Source: Planctomycetia bacterium
GTDB lineage: Bacteria; Planctomycetota; Planctomycetia; Pirellulales; UBA1268
DNA: 64,000 nucleotides
NCBI GenBank assembly: GCA_026401035.1
Contig: JAPLNR010000063.1
Location: forward strand, 1 to 64,000
Direction of reading: 5' to 3'
The notes under the pieces: generated by a model
Database searches by the model: none
What the model was told of the DNA's origin: nothing
What the model saw: only the letters and a program-made list of their open reading frames with translations
Program-made: the position numbers and the translations under genes
In this document: positions 16,263-24,351 of the stretch, piece after piece
Numbering within the stretch: the first letter of the stretch is position 1
Layout of the letters: each line of letters opens with the position of its first letter

Positions 16263-16574
16263 GATAGTCGCCTGTCTTTGTAGGGCTCTGTTCGGGAGAG
16301 CGGGGAGCGGGACGGCGAGTGTAGCCGGTGGAGGTGCTTCACCTCCACAGCAGCCTCTCGCGGCCTCTTCACCCCCCTTTTGCGGCCCGAAAAGCCATTC
16401 TTCGCTGGCGGGGGCGCAAGCAGTGGCCCACAAGCGACTTCGGACAAATCCCCTAGGCCGTAAGTCGAGAAAAATCGACGCAGTCAGCAGCCTTTGCGCG
16501 GCCGTCCCTGCTTGCCACCAGATCCGCGAGGCCATTCAATCGGAGCTCACCAAGAACCAAGGAAAGGGTTTGCC
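16263..16574. other. Divergent intergenic region with a 9-bp hairpin
   Basis: 312 bases between two divergent exported-protein genes. They hold a perfect hairpin, GTGGAGGTG-CTT-CACCTCCAC (16328-16348), and, just before the rightward gene, AAGGAAAGG as its ribosome binding site. Promoters for both genes must lie here, but I cannot place -35/-10 pairs with confidence. Confidence 0.45.
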
Positions 16575-17501
16575 ATGTTGATCAAAAACGTTCCTTCAGT
16601 GCTCGGCGCATCGCTTGTCGCCGGCCTCGCCGCCGCCCTCGTGATCGAAATGTGCTTCATTCCGCCGGCCGAGGGTGCGACCCCCGCGCCGCCCTCCCTG
16701 GGAGCTGCGGGGAACATCATTGGCGGACCCGTGCAGCGAATCGACGACTACGCAGCAGCCACCGAAGCGGCCCGCGAGGCGCAGGCAATGCTGCTGGTAT
16801 CGGTCGAACCAGCCGGTGGCAATCCCGCCGACACCGCCGGCCAGTGGCTCGAGCGGCCAGACGTGCAGCAGCGATTTGCCGCCAGCGGCGCCCCGTGGGT
16901 CTTCTGCCGGCTGGGCATGGACGAAGCGGCCGGACTCGTTGGCGATCCGAGCCTGATTGAGATGCGGCGCGGCCCGGGCGTCTTCGTGGTGGACCACACG
17001 CCGGGGCAATACGCAGGCCGCATCGTGTCGATCCTGCCGCGGACGGCCGGCAAGTATTACCGCTTCAGCCCGGCGCACATCGATGAACTGGCCTCGTTGC
17101 CCGGCGGCTCGCTCACGCAGCGTTCGCTGATCCTCGCCGTACGGATTCATCCCGAACAGCCACAGAGCACGCAGGGCACCTGCGATCCGACCCTTGCCCA
17201 GGCGGCGACCTCCCACTCCGCGCATCAGGCCCGGATCCGCAAGCAGGGGCACCACAACTGGCAGTTGCGGTCGCAGCAGATCGCCGGCAACGTCGGCGGC
17301 TTCGGCGGCTACCCCCAGGAAGTCTGCGCCGAGAGCTGGGAGAATCAGGATCTGCTCGATTCGTGCGTCGATTGCGTCGCCAGCTGGCGGCAGTCATCGG
17401 GCCACTGGAGCGCCGTGAGCAGCCCGCAGTCGGCCTACGGGTATGACATCCGCCGCGGCTCCAACAGCATCTGGTACGGGACGGGGATCTTCGTGCGGTA
17501 G
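16575..17501 (+). CDS. Exported protein with a degenerate CAP/SCP-like C-terminal domain
   Basis: 308 residues with a signal or membrane anchor (1-35). The N-terminal half (about 50-190) resembles a thioredoxin-like fold by pattern (AQAMLLVSVEPAGG, GAPWVFCRLGMDEA, GPGVFVVDHTPGQYAGRIVS) but has no CXXC. The C-terminal half (215-308) looks like a reduced CAP/PR1-type domain: HSAHQARIRKQGHHNW, PQEVCAESWENQDL, SWRQSSGHWSAVSSPQSAYG and IWYGTGIFVR. CAP proteins are secreted, and most lack a defined enzymatic activity. Ribosome binding site AAGGAAAGG. Both domain calls rest on my pattern recognition. Confidence 0.72.
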   Translation: MLIKNVPSVLGASLVAGLAAALVIEMCFIPPAEGATPAPPSLGAAGNIIGGPVQRIDDYAAATEAAREAQAMLLVSVEPAGGNPADTAGQWLERPDVQQRFAASGAPWVFCRLGMDEAAGLVGDPSLIEMRRGPGVFVVDHTPGQYAGRIVSILPRTAGKYYRFSPAHIDELASLPGGSLTQRSLILAVRIHPEQPQSTQGTCDPTLAQAATSHSAHQARIRKQGHHNWQLRSQQIAGNVGGFGGYPQEVCAESWENQDLLDSCVDCVASWRQSSGHWSAVSSPQSAYGYDIRRGSNSIWYGTGIFVR

Positions 17502-17619
17502 TCGCACCATGCCTGCCCTGCACGGTAGGTGCCGGGCAGGCTTAGGTTTTGGCACAGAGAGTCAACCCGCTCAACCGGCAAGGGGTGGCCCGTACCCTCT
17601 TTCTGAATGAACCCGCTTC

Positions 17620-17790
17620 GGGAGGCTTCGGGCGACCACTGCCCCGTGAGCCGGCGTTGCTGCCAAGCGCAGCCAGGATGGCGAAGCGCAGGCGCTCGGG
17701 CCAGCGCAGGCAGCATCGAGTGAGCGAAGGGCAGGATGCCCGTAGCGAACGTCCAGCGATGGGGCAGGGGTCGCCCGAAGTCGGGTTGGG
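17620..17790. repeat. Structured repeat element, copy B
   Basis: Inverted arms of 19 bp at 17627-17645 (TTCGGGCGACCACTGCCCC) and 17761-17779, with one mismatch. The core matches copies C and D (GAGCCGGCGTTGCTG, CAGCATCGAGTGAGCGAAGG, GCAGGATGCCCGTAGCGAAC). The inner helix is GCTGCC/GGCAGC, and the hairpins are GCCA-GGA-TGGC and GGGCA-GGA-TGCCC. The right flank, CGGGTTGGGCG, is shared with copy A. It fills most of the 330-bp gap between two convergent genes. Confidence 0.82.
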
Positions 17791-17831
17791 CGAGTTGAGC
17801 AAAGGCAGTGCCGAACAGAAGAACGCCTGGC

Positions 17832-18134
17832 CTACCGGACTTCCGTCGCCGGCAGGACGAAGATCTTGCCGTCGCCCATGCGGCCCGTGCGGGCCACCTG
17901 CACGATCCGTTCGACCACTTCGTCGACCCGGGAATCATCCACCCAGAGCTGGATCTCCACCTTGGGCAGGAAGGCGAGCGAGTATTCGCTATCGCCGTAT
18001 TGGTCGAGGTAGCTCTTCTGCCGGCCGTAACCCTTCACTTCGCGGACGGCACAGGCCTCGAGCGGCGCGAACTTCAGCGCCTCGAGCACCCGCTCCGCCA
18101 TAAAGGGCTTCACGATGGCGATCACTTCCTTCAT
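17832..18134 (-). CDS. PII-family signalling protein, short C-terminus
   Basis: PII proteins sense ATP/ADP and 2-oxoglutarate and control nitrogen metabolism. This 100-residue member keeps the fold and T-loop (VKGYGRQKSYLDQYGDSEYS, LAFLPKVEI), including a Tyr at the classical modification position and the Lys of LPK. It also keeps the B-loop RTGRMGDGKIFV. It stops at PATEVR and lacks the usual C-terminal RTGE segment that helps bind nucleotide. It starts 3 bases after a ferredoxin gene, with no amtB or glnA nearby. That pairing suggests a link to redox or carbon metabolism, which is inference. Confidence 0.88.
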   Translation of the reverse strand: MKEVIAIVKPFMAERVLEALKFAPLEACAVREVKGYGRQKSYLDQYGDSEYSLAFLPKVEIQLWVDDSRVDEVVERIVQVARTGRMGDGKIFVLPATEVR

Positions 18135-18137
18135 GAA

Positions 18138-18485
18138 TCAACTGAAAAAGTTTTCGCCATACATGTTCATCGAAGGACAGGTCGTGACGGTAATGTCCCC
18201 GTTCACCTTCGTCTGGCAGGCGAGCCGCATGGTGCCCTCATTCCCGATGTAGGCGAGCGAAACGGCGAGCCGGCCCGCTTCGAGGATTCCCTTTGGGCTG
18301 GCATTTTCCATACCCTTGGTGATCAGCACCCGGCAGGAGCCGCACGTGCCAAACCCATGACAGTTGGCCACCTTGTGGATGCCGGGATAGAGGGCCACGC
18401 CGGCCTGCAGGGCCTCCTTGCGGAGATTGGCACCTGCCGGAACTTGAATTTCCTTCTTTTCATTCGTGAATGTGATCGTGGGCAT
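18138..18485 (-). CDS. 2Fe-2S ferredoxin
   Basis: A 115-residue plant-type ferredoxin, an electron carrier in the cytoplasm. Cluster ligands: NCHGFGTCGSCRVL gives C-x5-C-x2-C, and the fourth Cys is in RLACQT. The start MPTITFTNEKKEI is fixed by the beginning of the beta-grasp fold. The C-terminal 20 residues (CPSMNMYGENFFS) contain a fifth cysteine. It is followed at 3 bases by the PII gene and shares an 84-bp divergent region with the small gene at 18570. Confidence 0.92.
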   Translation of the reverse strand: MPTITFTNEKKEIQVPAGANLRKEALQAGVALYPGIHKVANCHGFGTCGSCRVLITKGMENASPKGILEAGRLAVSLAYIGNEGTMRLACQTKVNGDITVTTCPSMNMYGENFFS

Positions 18486-18569
18486 CGGTTTCTCTCGATG
18501 AATCGGAAAGGTTTGTCCGATACTGTAGCCAGCGCGGGGTAGTCCTTCCAGCAGACCGGGGTCATAGCC

Positions 18570-18830
18570 ATGGCGGAACTCACAAAACACCAGCAGTCGA
18601 TCGTCAAAAACTATTACGAAAACCTCGACACGGCTCTTTTACAGCGGCTGGGGGAGCAGGTGACCGATCTCTATCTGGCCGAGGGCAAGAAGCGGGCAAA
18701 GCTCTGGGAAGTGATCGAGAAGTCGCTCACCAAACTCGAGGTGCCGAAGAGCCGCGTCGCCCAGGTCGTGAAATCGGACGACGCCCGCCAACTCGCCATG
18801 CTGCTGCAGGAACTGCTGGCCAAGGACTGA
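18570..18830 (+). CDS. Small conserved all-helical protein
   Basis: 86 residues, MAELTKHQQSIVKNYYENLD onward. It appears entirely helical and charged, with regular Leu spacing (LLQRLGEQVTDLYLAEGKKR, LAMLLQELLAKD). No signal peptide and no known motif. It resembles small planctomycete proteins of unknown function and is divergent from the ferredoxin-PII pair, so shared regulation is possible. Confidence 0.75.
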   Translation: MAELTKHQQSIVKNYYENLDTALLQRLGEQVTDLYLAEGKKRAKLWEVIEKSLTKLEVPKSRVAQVVKSDDARQLAMLLQELLAKD

Positions 18831-18961
18831 CCGCGGCCCCGCCCGGCGAGCCGGCCGCAATCTCGCGTCGGACGCGTGGGCCTCGCCGAGCATGCGGCAC
18901 CCTTGTATCTGGCCCTCCCGTGCCGCATTCTGTGTGGATTCCGTCCTTCCGGAACCACGCG

Positions 18962-19891
18962 ATGAGCATGCCCGAAGCCGCCGCCCCATCCGCCTCCGCC
19001 GACAGGTCCGCCCTGCTGGAGTCTCTGCGCTGGAAGAAGTTTCCGGTGCTCGACGACGGCTTCGTGGCGCTCGTCGACTGCATGGGCGAAGACGGCTCGG
19101 TGGTGCAGGCCGCCCGCGTGAGCTACGGCGAGGGCACGCGGAAGGTGAGCGACGACCGGCAGTTGATCCGCTACCTGATGCGGCACGCCCACACCACGCC
19201 CCTCGAGATGGCGGAACTGAAGTTCGTCGTCCGCGTGCCGATGGATTGCTGGCGGCAGTGGATCCGCCACCGCACCGCGAGCATCAACGAATATTCCACC
19301 CGCTATTCGCTCGCCATCGATTCGATGCAATCGACGCACGACGACGAATGGCGGGCGCAGGCCGCGAACAACCGGCAGGGTTCCGGCGACTTCCTGCCGA
19401 AGTCCGCCGGCCACAAGCTGACGCAATCCGAGATGGAACTGCAGAGCTTCGCGCGGCGGGTCTACGAGGAGCGGCTCGAGGCCGGCATCGCCCGGGAACA
19501 GGCCCGCAAGGATCTGCCGCTGGCGACCTACACCGAGGCCTACTGGAAGATCGACCTGCACAACCTGCTGCATTTCCTGGCGTTGCGGATGGACGTGCAT
19601 GCCCAACTCGAGATCCGCCGCTACGCCGAGACGATCGGCCAGCAGATCGTGCAGCCGCTCTTCCCGCTCGTCTGGGAGGCGTTTCTCGACTATCGCGTCG
19701 ACGCCATGCGGCTCACGAAGCTCGACAAGGGCGTGATCCAACGGCTCGTCGCCCAGTCCGGCCAGAAGGGGCTGCCAGCTTCGCAGGAGCATTTTCTCGA
19801 AGCCCAGGATCCGTCGTGGAAGCCACTCGAGCGTTCCCGCGAACGTGACGAATGCCTCCAGAAACTCACCACGCTCGGCCTTGTAAAGTAG
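18962..19891 (+). CDS. thyX: Flavin-dependent thymidylate synthase
   Basis: ThyX makes dTMP from dUMP using FAD, NADPH and methylene-tetrahydrofolate. The signature RHRTASINEYSTRYS is at about 102-116; His and Arg residues for FAD and dUMP also appear in YLMRHAHTTPLEMAELKF. At 309 residues it is longer than the usual 220-260; the extra sequence is mostly at the C-terminus (after 270) and about 25 residues at the N-terminus. I chose the ATG at 18962 (MSMPEAAAP); a start 14 codons upstream is possible. The TAG stop lies inside a dispersed palindrome shared with trpC. Confidence 0.95.
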   Translation: MSMPEAAAPSASADRSALLESLRWKKFPVLDDGFVALVDCMGEDGSVVQAARVSYGEGTRKVSDDRQLIRYLMRHAHTTPLEMAELKFVVRVPMDCWRQWIRHRTASINEYSTRYSLAIDSMQSTHDDEWRAQAANNRQGSGDFLPKSAGHKLTQSEMELQSFARRVYEERLEAGIAREQARKDLPLATYTEAYWKIDLHNLLHFLALRMDVHAQLEIRRYAETIGQQIVQPLFPLVWEAFLDYRVDAMRLTKLDKGVIQRLVAQSGQKGLPASQEHFLEAQDPSWKPLERSRERDECLQKLTTLGLVK

Positions 19892-19909
19892 GACAGGCTT
19901 CAGCCTGTC
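19888..19909 (+). repeat. Dispersed 22-bp palindromic repeat at a stop codon, copy 4
   Basis: Identical over 22 bases to the copy at 14080. The TAG at 19889-19891 is the thyX stop codon. The preceding AAA (AAAGTAGG) is shared with the trpC copy. Confidence 0.85.
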
Positions 19910-19967
19910 ACCCAACAACACATCCGGCCTCAGCCCGCCTGCATCGTCTCGCCCCCGGAGCCCAGCC

Positions 19968-20399
19968 ATGTCCTCCACCCCGGTTCTTGCCAACACCACA
20001 GACCCCATCGTCGCCGAGTTGGTCAAACTCAACCAGCAACTGCTCGACGCGATCGCGACCGGCGACTGGGATGCCTACCGCAGCCTCGTCGCGGACGACA
20101 TCACCTGCTTCGAGCCGGAGGCCCGTGGCCACCTCGTGCAGGGCCTCGCCTTCCACGAGTTTTATTTCAAACTCCCAGGCGGCAAATCGTCCCCGGCCAA
20201 GCATCTCACCACCACGATGGTGGCGCCGAAGGTGAAGCTTTTGTCCGACAACGTGGCGCTCGTCGCCTACGTGCGGCTGGTGCAGAAGCTCGACGAAGCC
20301 GGCAAGCCGGTCACGGCCAGCTCCGAGGAAACCCGGCTCTGGCAAAAACTCGCTGGCCGCTGGCAGCACGTGCATTTCCACCGCAGCCTGCCGGGCTGA
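19968..20399 (+). CDS. NTF2-like / CaMKII-association-domain protein
   Basis: 143 residues with the cone-shaped NTF2-like fold of the calcium/calmodulin kinase II association domain: VAELVKLNQQLLDAIATGDW, YRSLVADDITCFEPEARGHL, GLAFHEFYFKL and a final strand ETRLWQKLAGRWQHVHFHRS. In bacteria such stand-alone domains are homo-oligomers that often bind a small ligand; the substrate is unknown. It follows thyX and its palindrome by about 60 bp, so it may be transcribed separately. Confidence 0.85.
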   Translation: MSSTPVLANTTDPIVAELVKLNQQLLDAIATGDWDAYRSLVADDITCFEPEARGHLVQGLAFHEFYFKLPGGKSSPAKHLTTTMVAPKVKLLSDNVALVAYVRLVQKLDEAGKPVTASSEETRLWQKLAGRWQHVHFHRSLPG

Positions 20400-20482
20400 G
20401 CCGCACCATCGCAATCCCCTGCCACCGCCCCCCGTCATCGACGACGAGCGGCTGGCCTGGGCTTTGCGTCAAGCAAGCCGCG

Positions 20483-21724
20483 CTACCGGACGACCACCTC
20501 GACCTCGTCGCCGGCTTCGAATCTTTTGCCGCCAGCCGGCAGGGCGATCAGGCCGGCGGCGCCGGCGAGCCCCAGCAGATCGGATGATCCGGTCCATGGC
20601 AGCGGCGTGGCTTCCAATCCGCCGGCGGACTTCGCAAGCCGACAGGGCAGATAGACCGGCCGGTCGGCGGCGGCCTTCACGGCCGCGGTGAGACGGCCGC
20701 ACGCCCGCGACAGATGCCACTGTTCCCGCGGCAGGCCGGCCAGGATTCGCAGCGCCGGCCGCACGAAGAGTTCGAAACAGACGAGACTACTGGCCGGGTT
20801 GCCCGGCAGTCCGAAGACGAGCGTCGGCGCAGCCTGCTCGCGCTGGAGGATGCCGAACCAGACGGGCTTCCCCGGCTTGAGCCTCACCTTGTGAAAGATC
20901 TTCTCGACGCCACAGAGCCGAAAGATCTCCGGCACGAGGTCGAGGTCGCCCGCCGACACGCCGCCGGAGAGCAGGAGCACGTCGGCCGCGAGCCCCTGGG
21001 CCACGGCCGCGCGAATCGCTTCCGGCCGATCGGCGGCGATGCCGAGCGGGATCGGCTCGGCCGCGAGCAGTTTCACGGCCGCGGCGATCATCGGGCCGTT
21101 GGAGTTTCTGGTCTGTCCGAAGGCGGGCACGGCGTCGGGGGGCACGAGTTCGCTGCCGGTCGACAGGATCGCCACCCGCACCTGTGGCGCCGCCACGACG
21201 TGCGTCGCCCCCGCCTCGGCGGCCAGGCCAATCTCGGCGGCACCGAGCGTCATGCCGGCTGCGAGCACCTCCTGCCCCGTACGAAACGCGGCCCCCTGCC
21301 TCGCGATGTGCTGCCCCGGCCGGAATTTGTCGTCTCGCAGCCGTACCTGCCCACCGGCATGGGTGCCCTGTGTGTCATCGACGGCGCACTCGACGGGAAT
21401 GACGGCGTCGGCCCCCCGGGGGATCGGCGCACCCGTCATGATCCGGGCACAGCAGCCCGGCCTGATCTCGAGCGTGGTCACGTCGCCCGCGGCGAGATCG
21501 ACGACGACGTCGATCTCGAGCACGCCGGCGGCGGCGGCAGCCACGTCGTCGCCCCGCAGCGCAAAGCCGTCCATCATGGCCCGATCCCACGGCGGCGAAT
21601 CGACGTCGGAGTGCACGGGGGCCGCAAGCACGCGGCCGCAGGCGTCGAGCAGGCGCATCCGCCGCGGCGGCAGCGGGGCCGCGGTGTTTTCGATGAGGGC
21701 GATCGCTGCGGCGAGGTCGATCAT
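20483..21724 (-). CDS. moeA: Molybdopterin molybdotransferase
   Basis: MoeA inserts molybdate into adenylylated molybdopterin. The 413-residue product has the family length and motifs: RAMMDGFALRGDD (N-terminal), IMTGAPIPRGADAVIPVE, RVAILSTGSELV, TRNSNGPMI, LLLSGGVSAGDLD and VFGLPGNPASSLV. The start codon overlaps the stop of the pabA/trpG-type gene by 4 bases (ATGA), so the two are translationally coupled. That pairing has no obvious biochemical logic. No other moa/moe gene is in the window. Confidence 0.94.
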   Translation of the reverse strand: MIDLAAAIALIENTAAPLPPRRMRLLDACGRVLAAPVHSDVDSPPWDRAMMDGFALRGDDVAAAAAGVLEIDVVVDLAAGDVTTLEIRPGCCARIMTGAPIPRGADAVIPVECAVDDTQGTHAGGQVRLRDDKFRPGQHIARQGAAFRTGQEVLAAGMTLGAAEIGLAAEAGATHVVAAPQVRVAILSTGSELVPPDAVPAFGQTRNSNGPMIAAAVKLLAAEPIPLGIAADRPEAIRAAVAQGLAADVLLLSGGVSAGDLDLVPEIFRLCGVEKIFHKVRLKPGKPVWFGILQREQAAPTLVFGLPGNPASSLVCFELFVRPALRILAGLPREQWHLSRACGRLTAAVKAAADRPVYLPCRLAKSAGGLEATPLPWTGSSDLLGLAGAAGLIALPAGGKRFEAGDEVEVVVR

Positions 21725-22305
21725 GAGTGGTGCAGAAAAGCCCGCAACAGGTCGTAGCCCGACGGCGTCAGGAAACTCTCCGGATGAAACTGCACGCCGT
21801 AGACGGGCAGCGACTTGTGGCGGATCGCCATGATCTCGCGGCTGCCGTCGGGTGCGGTCGACCAGGCGTCGACCTCGAAATCGCGGGGCAGCGTTGGCGG
21901 GTCGATCACGAGACTGTGGTAGCGGGTCGCCTCGATCGGGCTGGCGAGGCCCGCGAAGAGCCCCTTGCCGCTGTGCTCGATCTGGTCGACCTTGCCGTGC
22001 ATGAGCCGCTGCGCCCGCACGATCGTGCCGCCAAAAACCTGACCGATCGATTGATGGCCGAGGCAGACGCCCAGAATCGGCATCCGCCCCGCGAATCGGC
22101 GGACGGCATCGCAGGAGATGCCCGCTTCGCTGGGGGTACACGGCCCGGGGGAGATCACGAGGTGGGTCGGCGATTTCTTCGCGATCTCGTCGGCGGTGAT
22201 CTTGTCGTTGCGATGCACCTCGAGCGGCAACTCGGGCGCAATCTCGCCGATCCGCTGGGCGAGGTTCCAGGTGAACGAGTCGTAGTTGTCGATGAGAAGA
22301 ATCAT
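21721..22305 (-). CDS. pabA: Anthranilate / aminodeoxychorismate synthase glutamine amidotransferase subunit
   Basis: A 194-residue class I glutamine amidotransferase that supplies ammonia for anthranilate or 4-amino-4-deoxychorismate. Motifs: MILLIDNYDSFTWNL, VISPGPCTPSEAG, the nucleophile Cys81 in GVCLGHQSIGQ, and the catalytic His/Glu in VQFHPESFLT. The family does not separate TrpG from PabA by sequence alone, and many bacteria use one protein for both pathways. It is not next to trpE, so the symbol is tentative. It overlaps moeA by 4 bases. Confidence 0.9.
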   Translation of the reverse strand: MILLIDNYDSFTWNLAQRIGEIAPELPLEVHRNDKITADEIAKKSPTHLVISPGPCTPSEAGISCDAVRRFAGRMPILGVCLGHQSIGQVFGGTIVRAQRLMHGKVDQIEHSGKGLFAGLASPIEATRYHSLVIDPPTLPRDFEVDAWSTAPDGSREIMAIRHKSLPVYGVQFHPESFLTPSGYDLLRAFLHHS

Positions 22306-22332
22306 AATTCCAAGAGCATTATCCGAGGAGGG

Positions 22333-22386
22333 TAAAAAGGGGACGCAGCTCTTTTCCGCCGCGGAAAGAGCTGCGTCCCCTTTTTA
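22333..22386. repeat. 26-bp near-perfect palindrome (terminator or REP-like)
   Basis: Arms TAAAAAGGGGACGCAGCTCT... and its complement ...AGAGCTGCGTCCCCTTTTTA, closed by CCGCCGCGG, with one bulged T. It lies 5 bases after the stop of the ABM gene and 27 bases before pabA. A strong GC stem followed by TTTTTA in each direction would terminate transcription both ways. The GGGGACGCAGCT-type arm recalls REP sequences, but only one copy is in the window. Confidence 0.7.
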
Positions 22387-22390
22387 CTTT

Positions 22391-22678
22391 TTACTCGAGA
22401 AGCGTGCTCGGGTGCCCCTCGCGGTCTACCAGCGGCATCACGTGGGGCTTGTAGATCTCGTTGTAGGCGGCGGCGAGGCGGTGCTGGTCGAGCGCGGCCT
22501 GGTTCTCCCAGTGCTCGACGAGCGTAAACCGCCGCGGCTCAACGCTCGAGTGGTAGACGTCGAACCTCTGGCAGCCCGGCTCGAGGCGGCTCTGCCGCAT
22601 CGCCGCGGTGAGCAGTTCGCGAATCTTCGGCACGTCGGCCGGGTCCTTGGCGGTGAGCAGCACGTTGAGGTAGAGCAT
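22391..22678 (-). CDS. Antibiotic biosynthesis monooxygenase (ABM/YgiN-like) domain protein
   Basis: 95 residues, a single ferredoxin-like ABM domain: MLYLNVLLTAKDPADVPKI, MRQSRLEPGCQRFDVYHSSV, RFTLVEHWENQAALDQHRLA and HVMPLV. Such dimers act as cofactor-free quinol monooxygenases or bind haem or small aromatics; the substrate here is unknown. It is the last gene of the minus-strand run headed by a cobalamin riboswitch, 33 bp after the methyltransferase gene, and is followed by a strong palindrome. Confidence 0.87.
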   Translation of the reverse strand: MLYLNVLLTAKDPADVPKIRELLTAAMRQSRLEPGCQRFDVYHSSVEPRRFTLVEHWENQAALDQHRLAAAYNEIYKPHVMPLVDREGHPSTLLE

Positions 22679-22711
22679 GGTGCGTGTTCCAGCGGGTCGA
22701 GAAACGATTCC

Positions 22712-23554
22712 CTACTGTACCAACACCCGCGGCACGGCAGCGGCTCCGCCGGCCTGGCGGCGGCCAAGAACGCGGATGTAGGGGGGAAGAAAGCCGGCGC
22801 GGTGGGCAAACGAGCCGACGGCCGCCCCTGGCTGCGCATGGTCCGGCTCGCAGACGTCTTCGATGGCAAACCCGGCGGCGCAGATGCCGCCCAGCAGGGC
22901 GGAGAGCGAATGGATGAATTCATGCGTGCCGGTTTCACGAAGCCGCGAGGGGGCCGCCGGCGGCAGCGGTTCGCCGGCGGCCTGTGAATGATGAAGTTCG
23001 TAGCGACCGCCTGGCCCCGGCTCGACGGCCGCCTGCAGACTCGCGGGCGATTTGTGCTGGCTCACGTAGAGCCCCCCCGGCCGCGTCACCCACGCCACCT
23101 CGCGAAACACCCGCGCGACATCGGGCACGTAGCAGGTGCTCACGGGATGAATGACGAGATCGAACCGTCCGCCGGCGAGCATCGAAAGATCGTCCATCGA
23201 GCCCTGCAGGATCTCGAGATCGACCTTCCGCTCGCGGGCCACCTGACGATCGAGTTCGAGCATCGCGCGGGAAACATCGAGCACCGTCACCTTCGCGCCG
23301 GCCGCTGCATAGAGCGGGCCGTGCTTGCCGCCGCCGGCGGCGAGGCAGAGCACGTGCAACCCGTCGAGTCGCTCCGGCAGCCACGGCCGGCCTGCCGCGC
23401 CAACTGAGCCGCCACTGCCAAGCCAGGTCCGTGGATCGCCGAAGGCCTCATCGGCCGCGGGCCGCGCCAGCGCCGCGCTGCCCTCCGCCAACCGGTCCCA
23501 GGCCCGGGCATTGTGGTCGAGCACCGCGTCGCGCGAGACGACTGGACGGCTCAT
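22712..23554 (-). CDS. Class I SAM-dependent methyltransferase
   Basis: A 280-residue Rossmann methyltransferase. The SAM-binding region is LDGLHVLCLAAGGGKHGPLY, then VTVLDVSRAMLELDRQVA and ILQGSMDDLSML, with RFDLVIHPVSTCYVPDVARV for motif IV. The N-terminus (VLDHNARAWDRLAEGS) is typical of small-molecule methyltransferases. The ATG at 23554 overlaps the stop of the DUF4465 gene by 4 bases, so it is coupled to the riboswitch operon. The substrate is unknown; corrinoid or aromatic substrates are guesses from context. Confidence 0.87.
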   Translation of the reverse strand: MSRPVVSRDAVLDHNARAWDRLAEGSAALARPAADEAFGDPRTWLGSGGSVGAAGRPWLPERLDGLHVLCLAAGGGKHGPLYAAAGAKVTVLDVSRAMLELDRQVARERKVDLEILQGSMDDLSMLAGGRFDLVIHPVSTCYVPDVARVFREVAWVTRPGGLYVSQHKSPASLQAAVEPGPGGRYELHHSQAAGEPLPPAAPSRLRETGTHEFIHSLSALLGGICAAGFAIEDVCEPDHAQPGAAVGSFAHRAGFLPPYIRVLGRRQAGGAAAVPRVLVQ

Positions 23555-24351
23555 GCCGCAAGCACCCGTCGCCACCGCGCCATCCAGGCCGCGGCCCCAC
23601 AGGCCGCGAGCACCAAGCCCGACGGCTCGGGCACGGCGTACGTCAGGTTGTCCATCGCAAAATAGGCCGGGGTGTTCAACCCGTAGTCACCGACGTCACT
23701 TCCGGCAAAGGAAAACAACAGGCTGTCGATGGTGTCCAAGCCACTGAGATCGAACCAGCTCCACCCCGATCGCACGCCGACCGGGGCCGCGCCGCGCAGG
23801 TCAGCGAGAAAAAATTCCACGGAACCCACTGTTGCACCATTCCGTGATCCCGTGGCGGTTACCGAGAACCAGCCGCCCGATCCCAGCGGAATTGAGAATC
23901 CTTCCGGATCGGTTTCCGTCATGATGCCATAGGCATACGTCGTATTGGCGATCCGGAACCCGCTGGCCTTGACCGGCTCCGGAAACACGATGGCCGCGGC
24001 CCCCGAGTAGGCGACCACATAGTTCGTCGACTGGTAGCCGCCCCCTGGCTTTGCGGCGTATTGATTCGTCCATGTGCCGTCGGTTGTGTTCACGACGTTC
24101 GAGATGGCAAAGCCGTTCCAGTAAGGGAAATTCCAGGTGGCGTCGATGCCAAACGTGTTGAAAAACGACACGCCTTCAAACTGAAAAGGCACACTCACCG
24201 AGCCTCCCGGCGACAAGGTGCCGGGGTTCCCGTTGAGGTAACCACTCGAGGGCACACTCGCGCTCTCGAACGTAATCACGTCGGCTCTCACAGCGACGTT
24301 CGCGGTGATCGCCAGGGCGACGAGTGAGTAGATACTCGGACGCAGGTTCAT
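23551..24351 (-). CDS. DUF4465 protein with PEP-CTERM anchor
   Basis: 266 residues: a signal peptide (1-23), a DUF4465 domain (about 25-240), then VPEPSGLVLAACGAAAWMAR with a basic end, a PEP-CTERM sorting signal. DUF4465 hallmarks are WNGFAISNVVNTTDGTWTNQ, IANTTYAYGIMTE, GSVEFFLADLRG, GWSWFDLSGLDTIDSLLFSF and GLNTPAYFAMDNLTY. DUF4465 proteins are surface-exposed; from memory, some occur in B12-related surface loci of Bacteroidota. Here the gene is second in an operon behind a cobalamin riboswitch, which supports a corrinoid-binding role. It overlaps both neighbours by 4 bases. Confidence 0.88.
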   Translation of the reverse strand: MNLRPSIYSLVALAITANVAVRADVITFESASVPSSGYLNGNPGTLSPGGSVSVPFQFEGVSFFNTFGIDATWNFPYWNGFAISNVVNTTDGTWTNQYAAKPGGGYQSTNYVVAYSGAAAIVFPEPVKASGFRIANTTYAYGIMTETDPEGFSIPLGSGGWFSVTATGSRNGATVGSVEFFLADLRGAAPVGVRSGWSWFDLSGLDTIDSLLFSFAGSDVGDYGLNTPAYFAMDNLTYAVPEPSGLVLAACGAAAWMARWRRVLAA

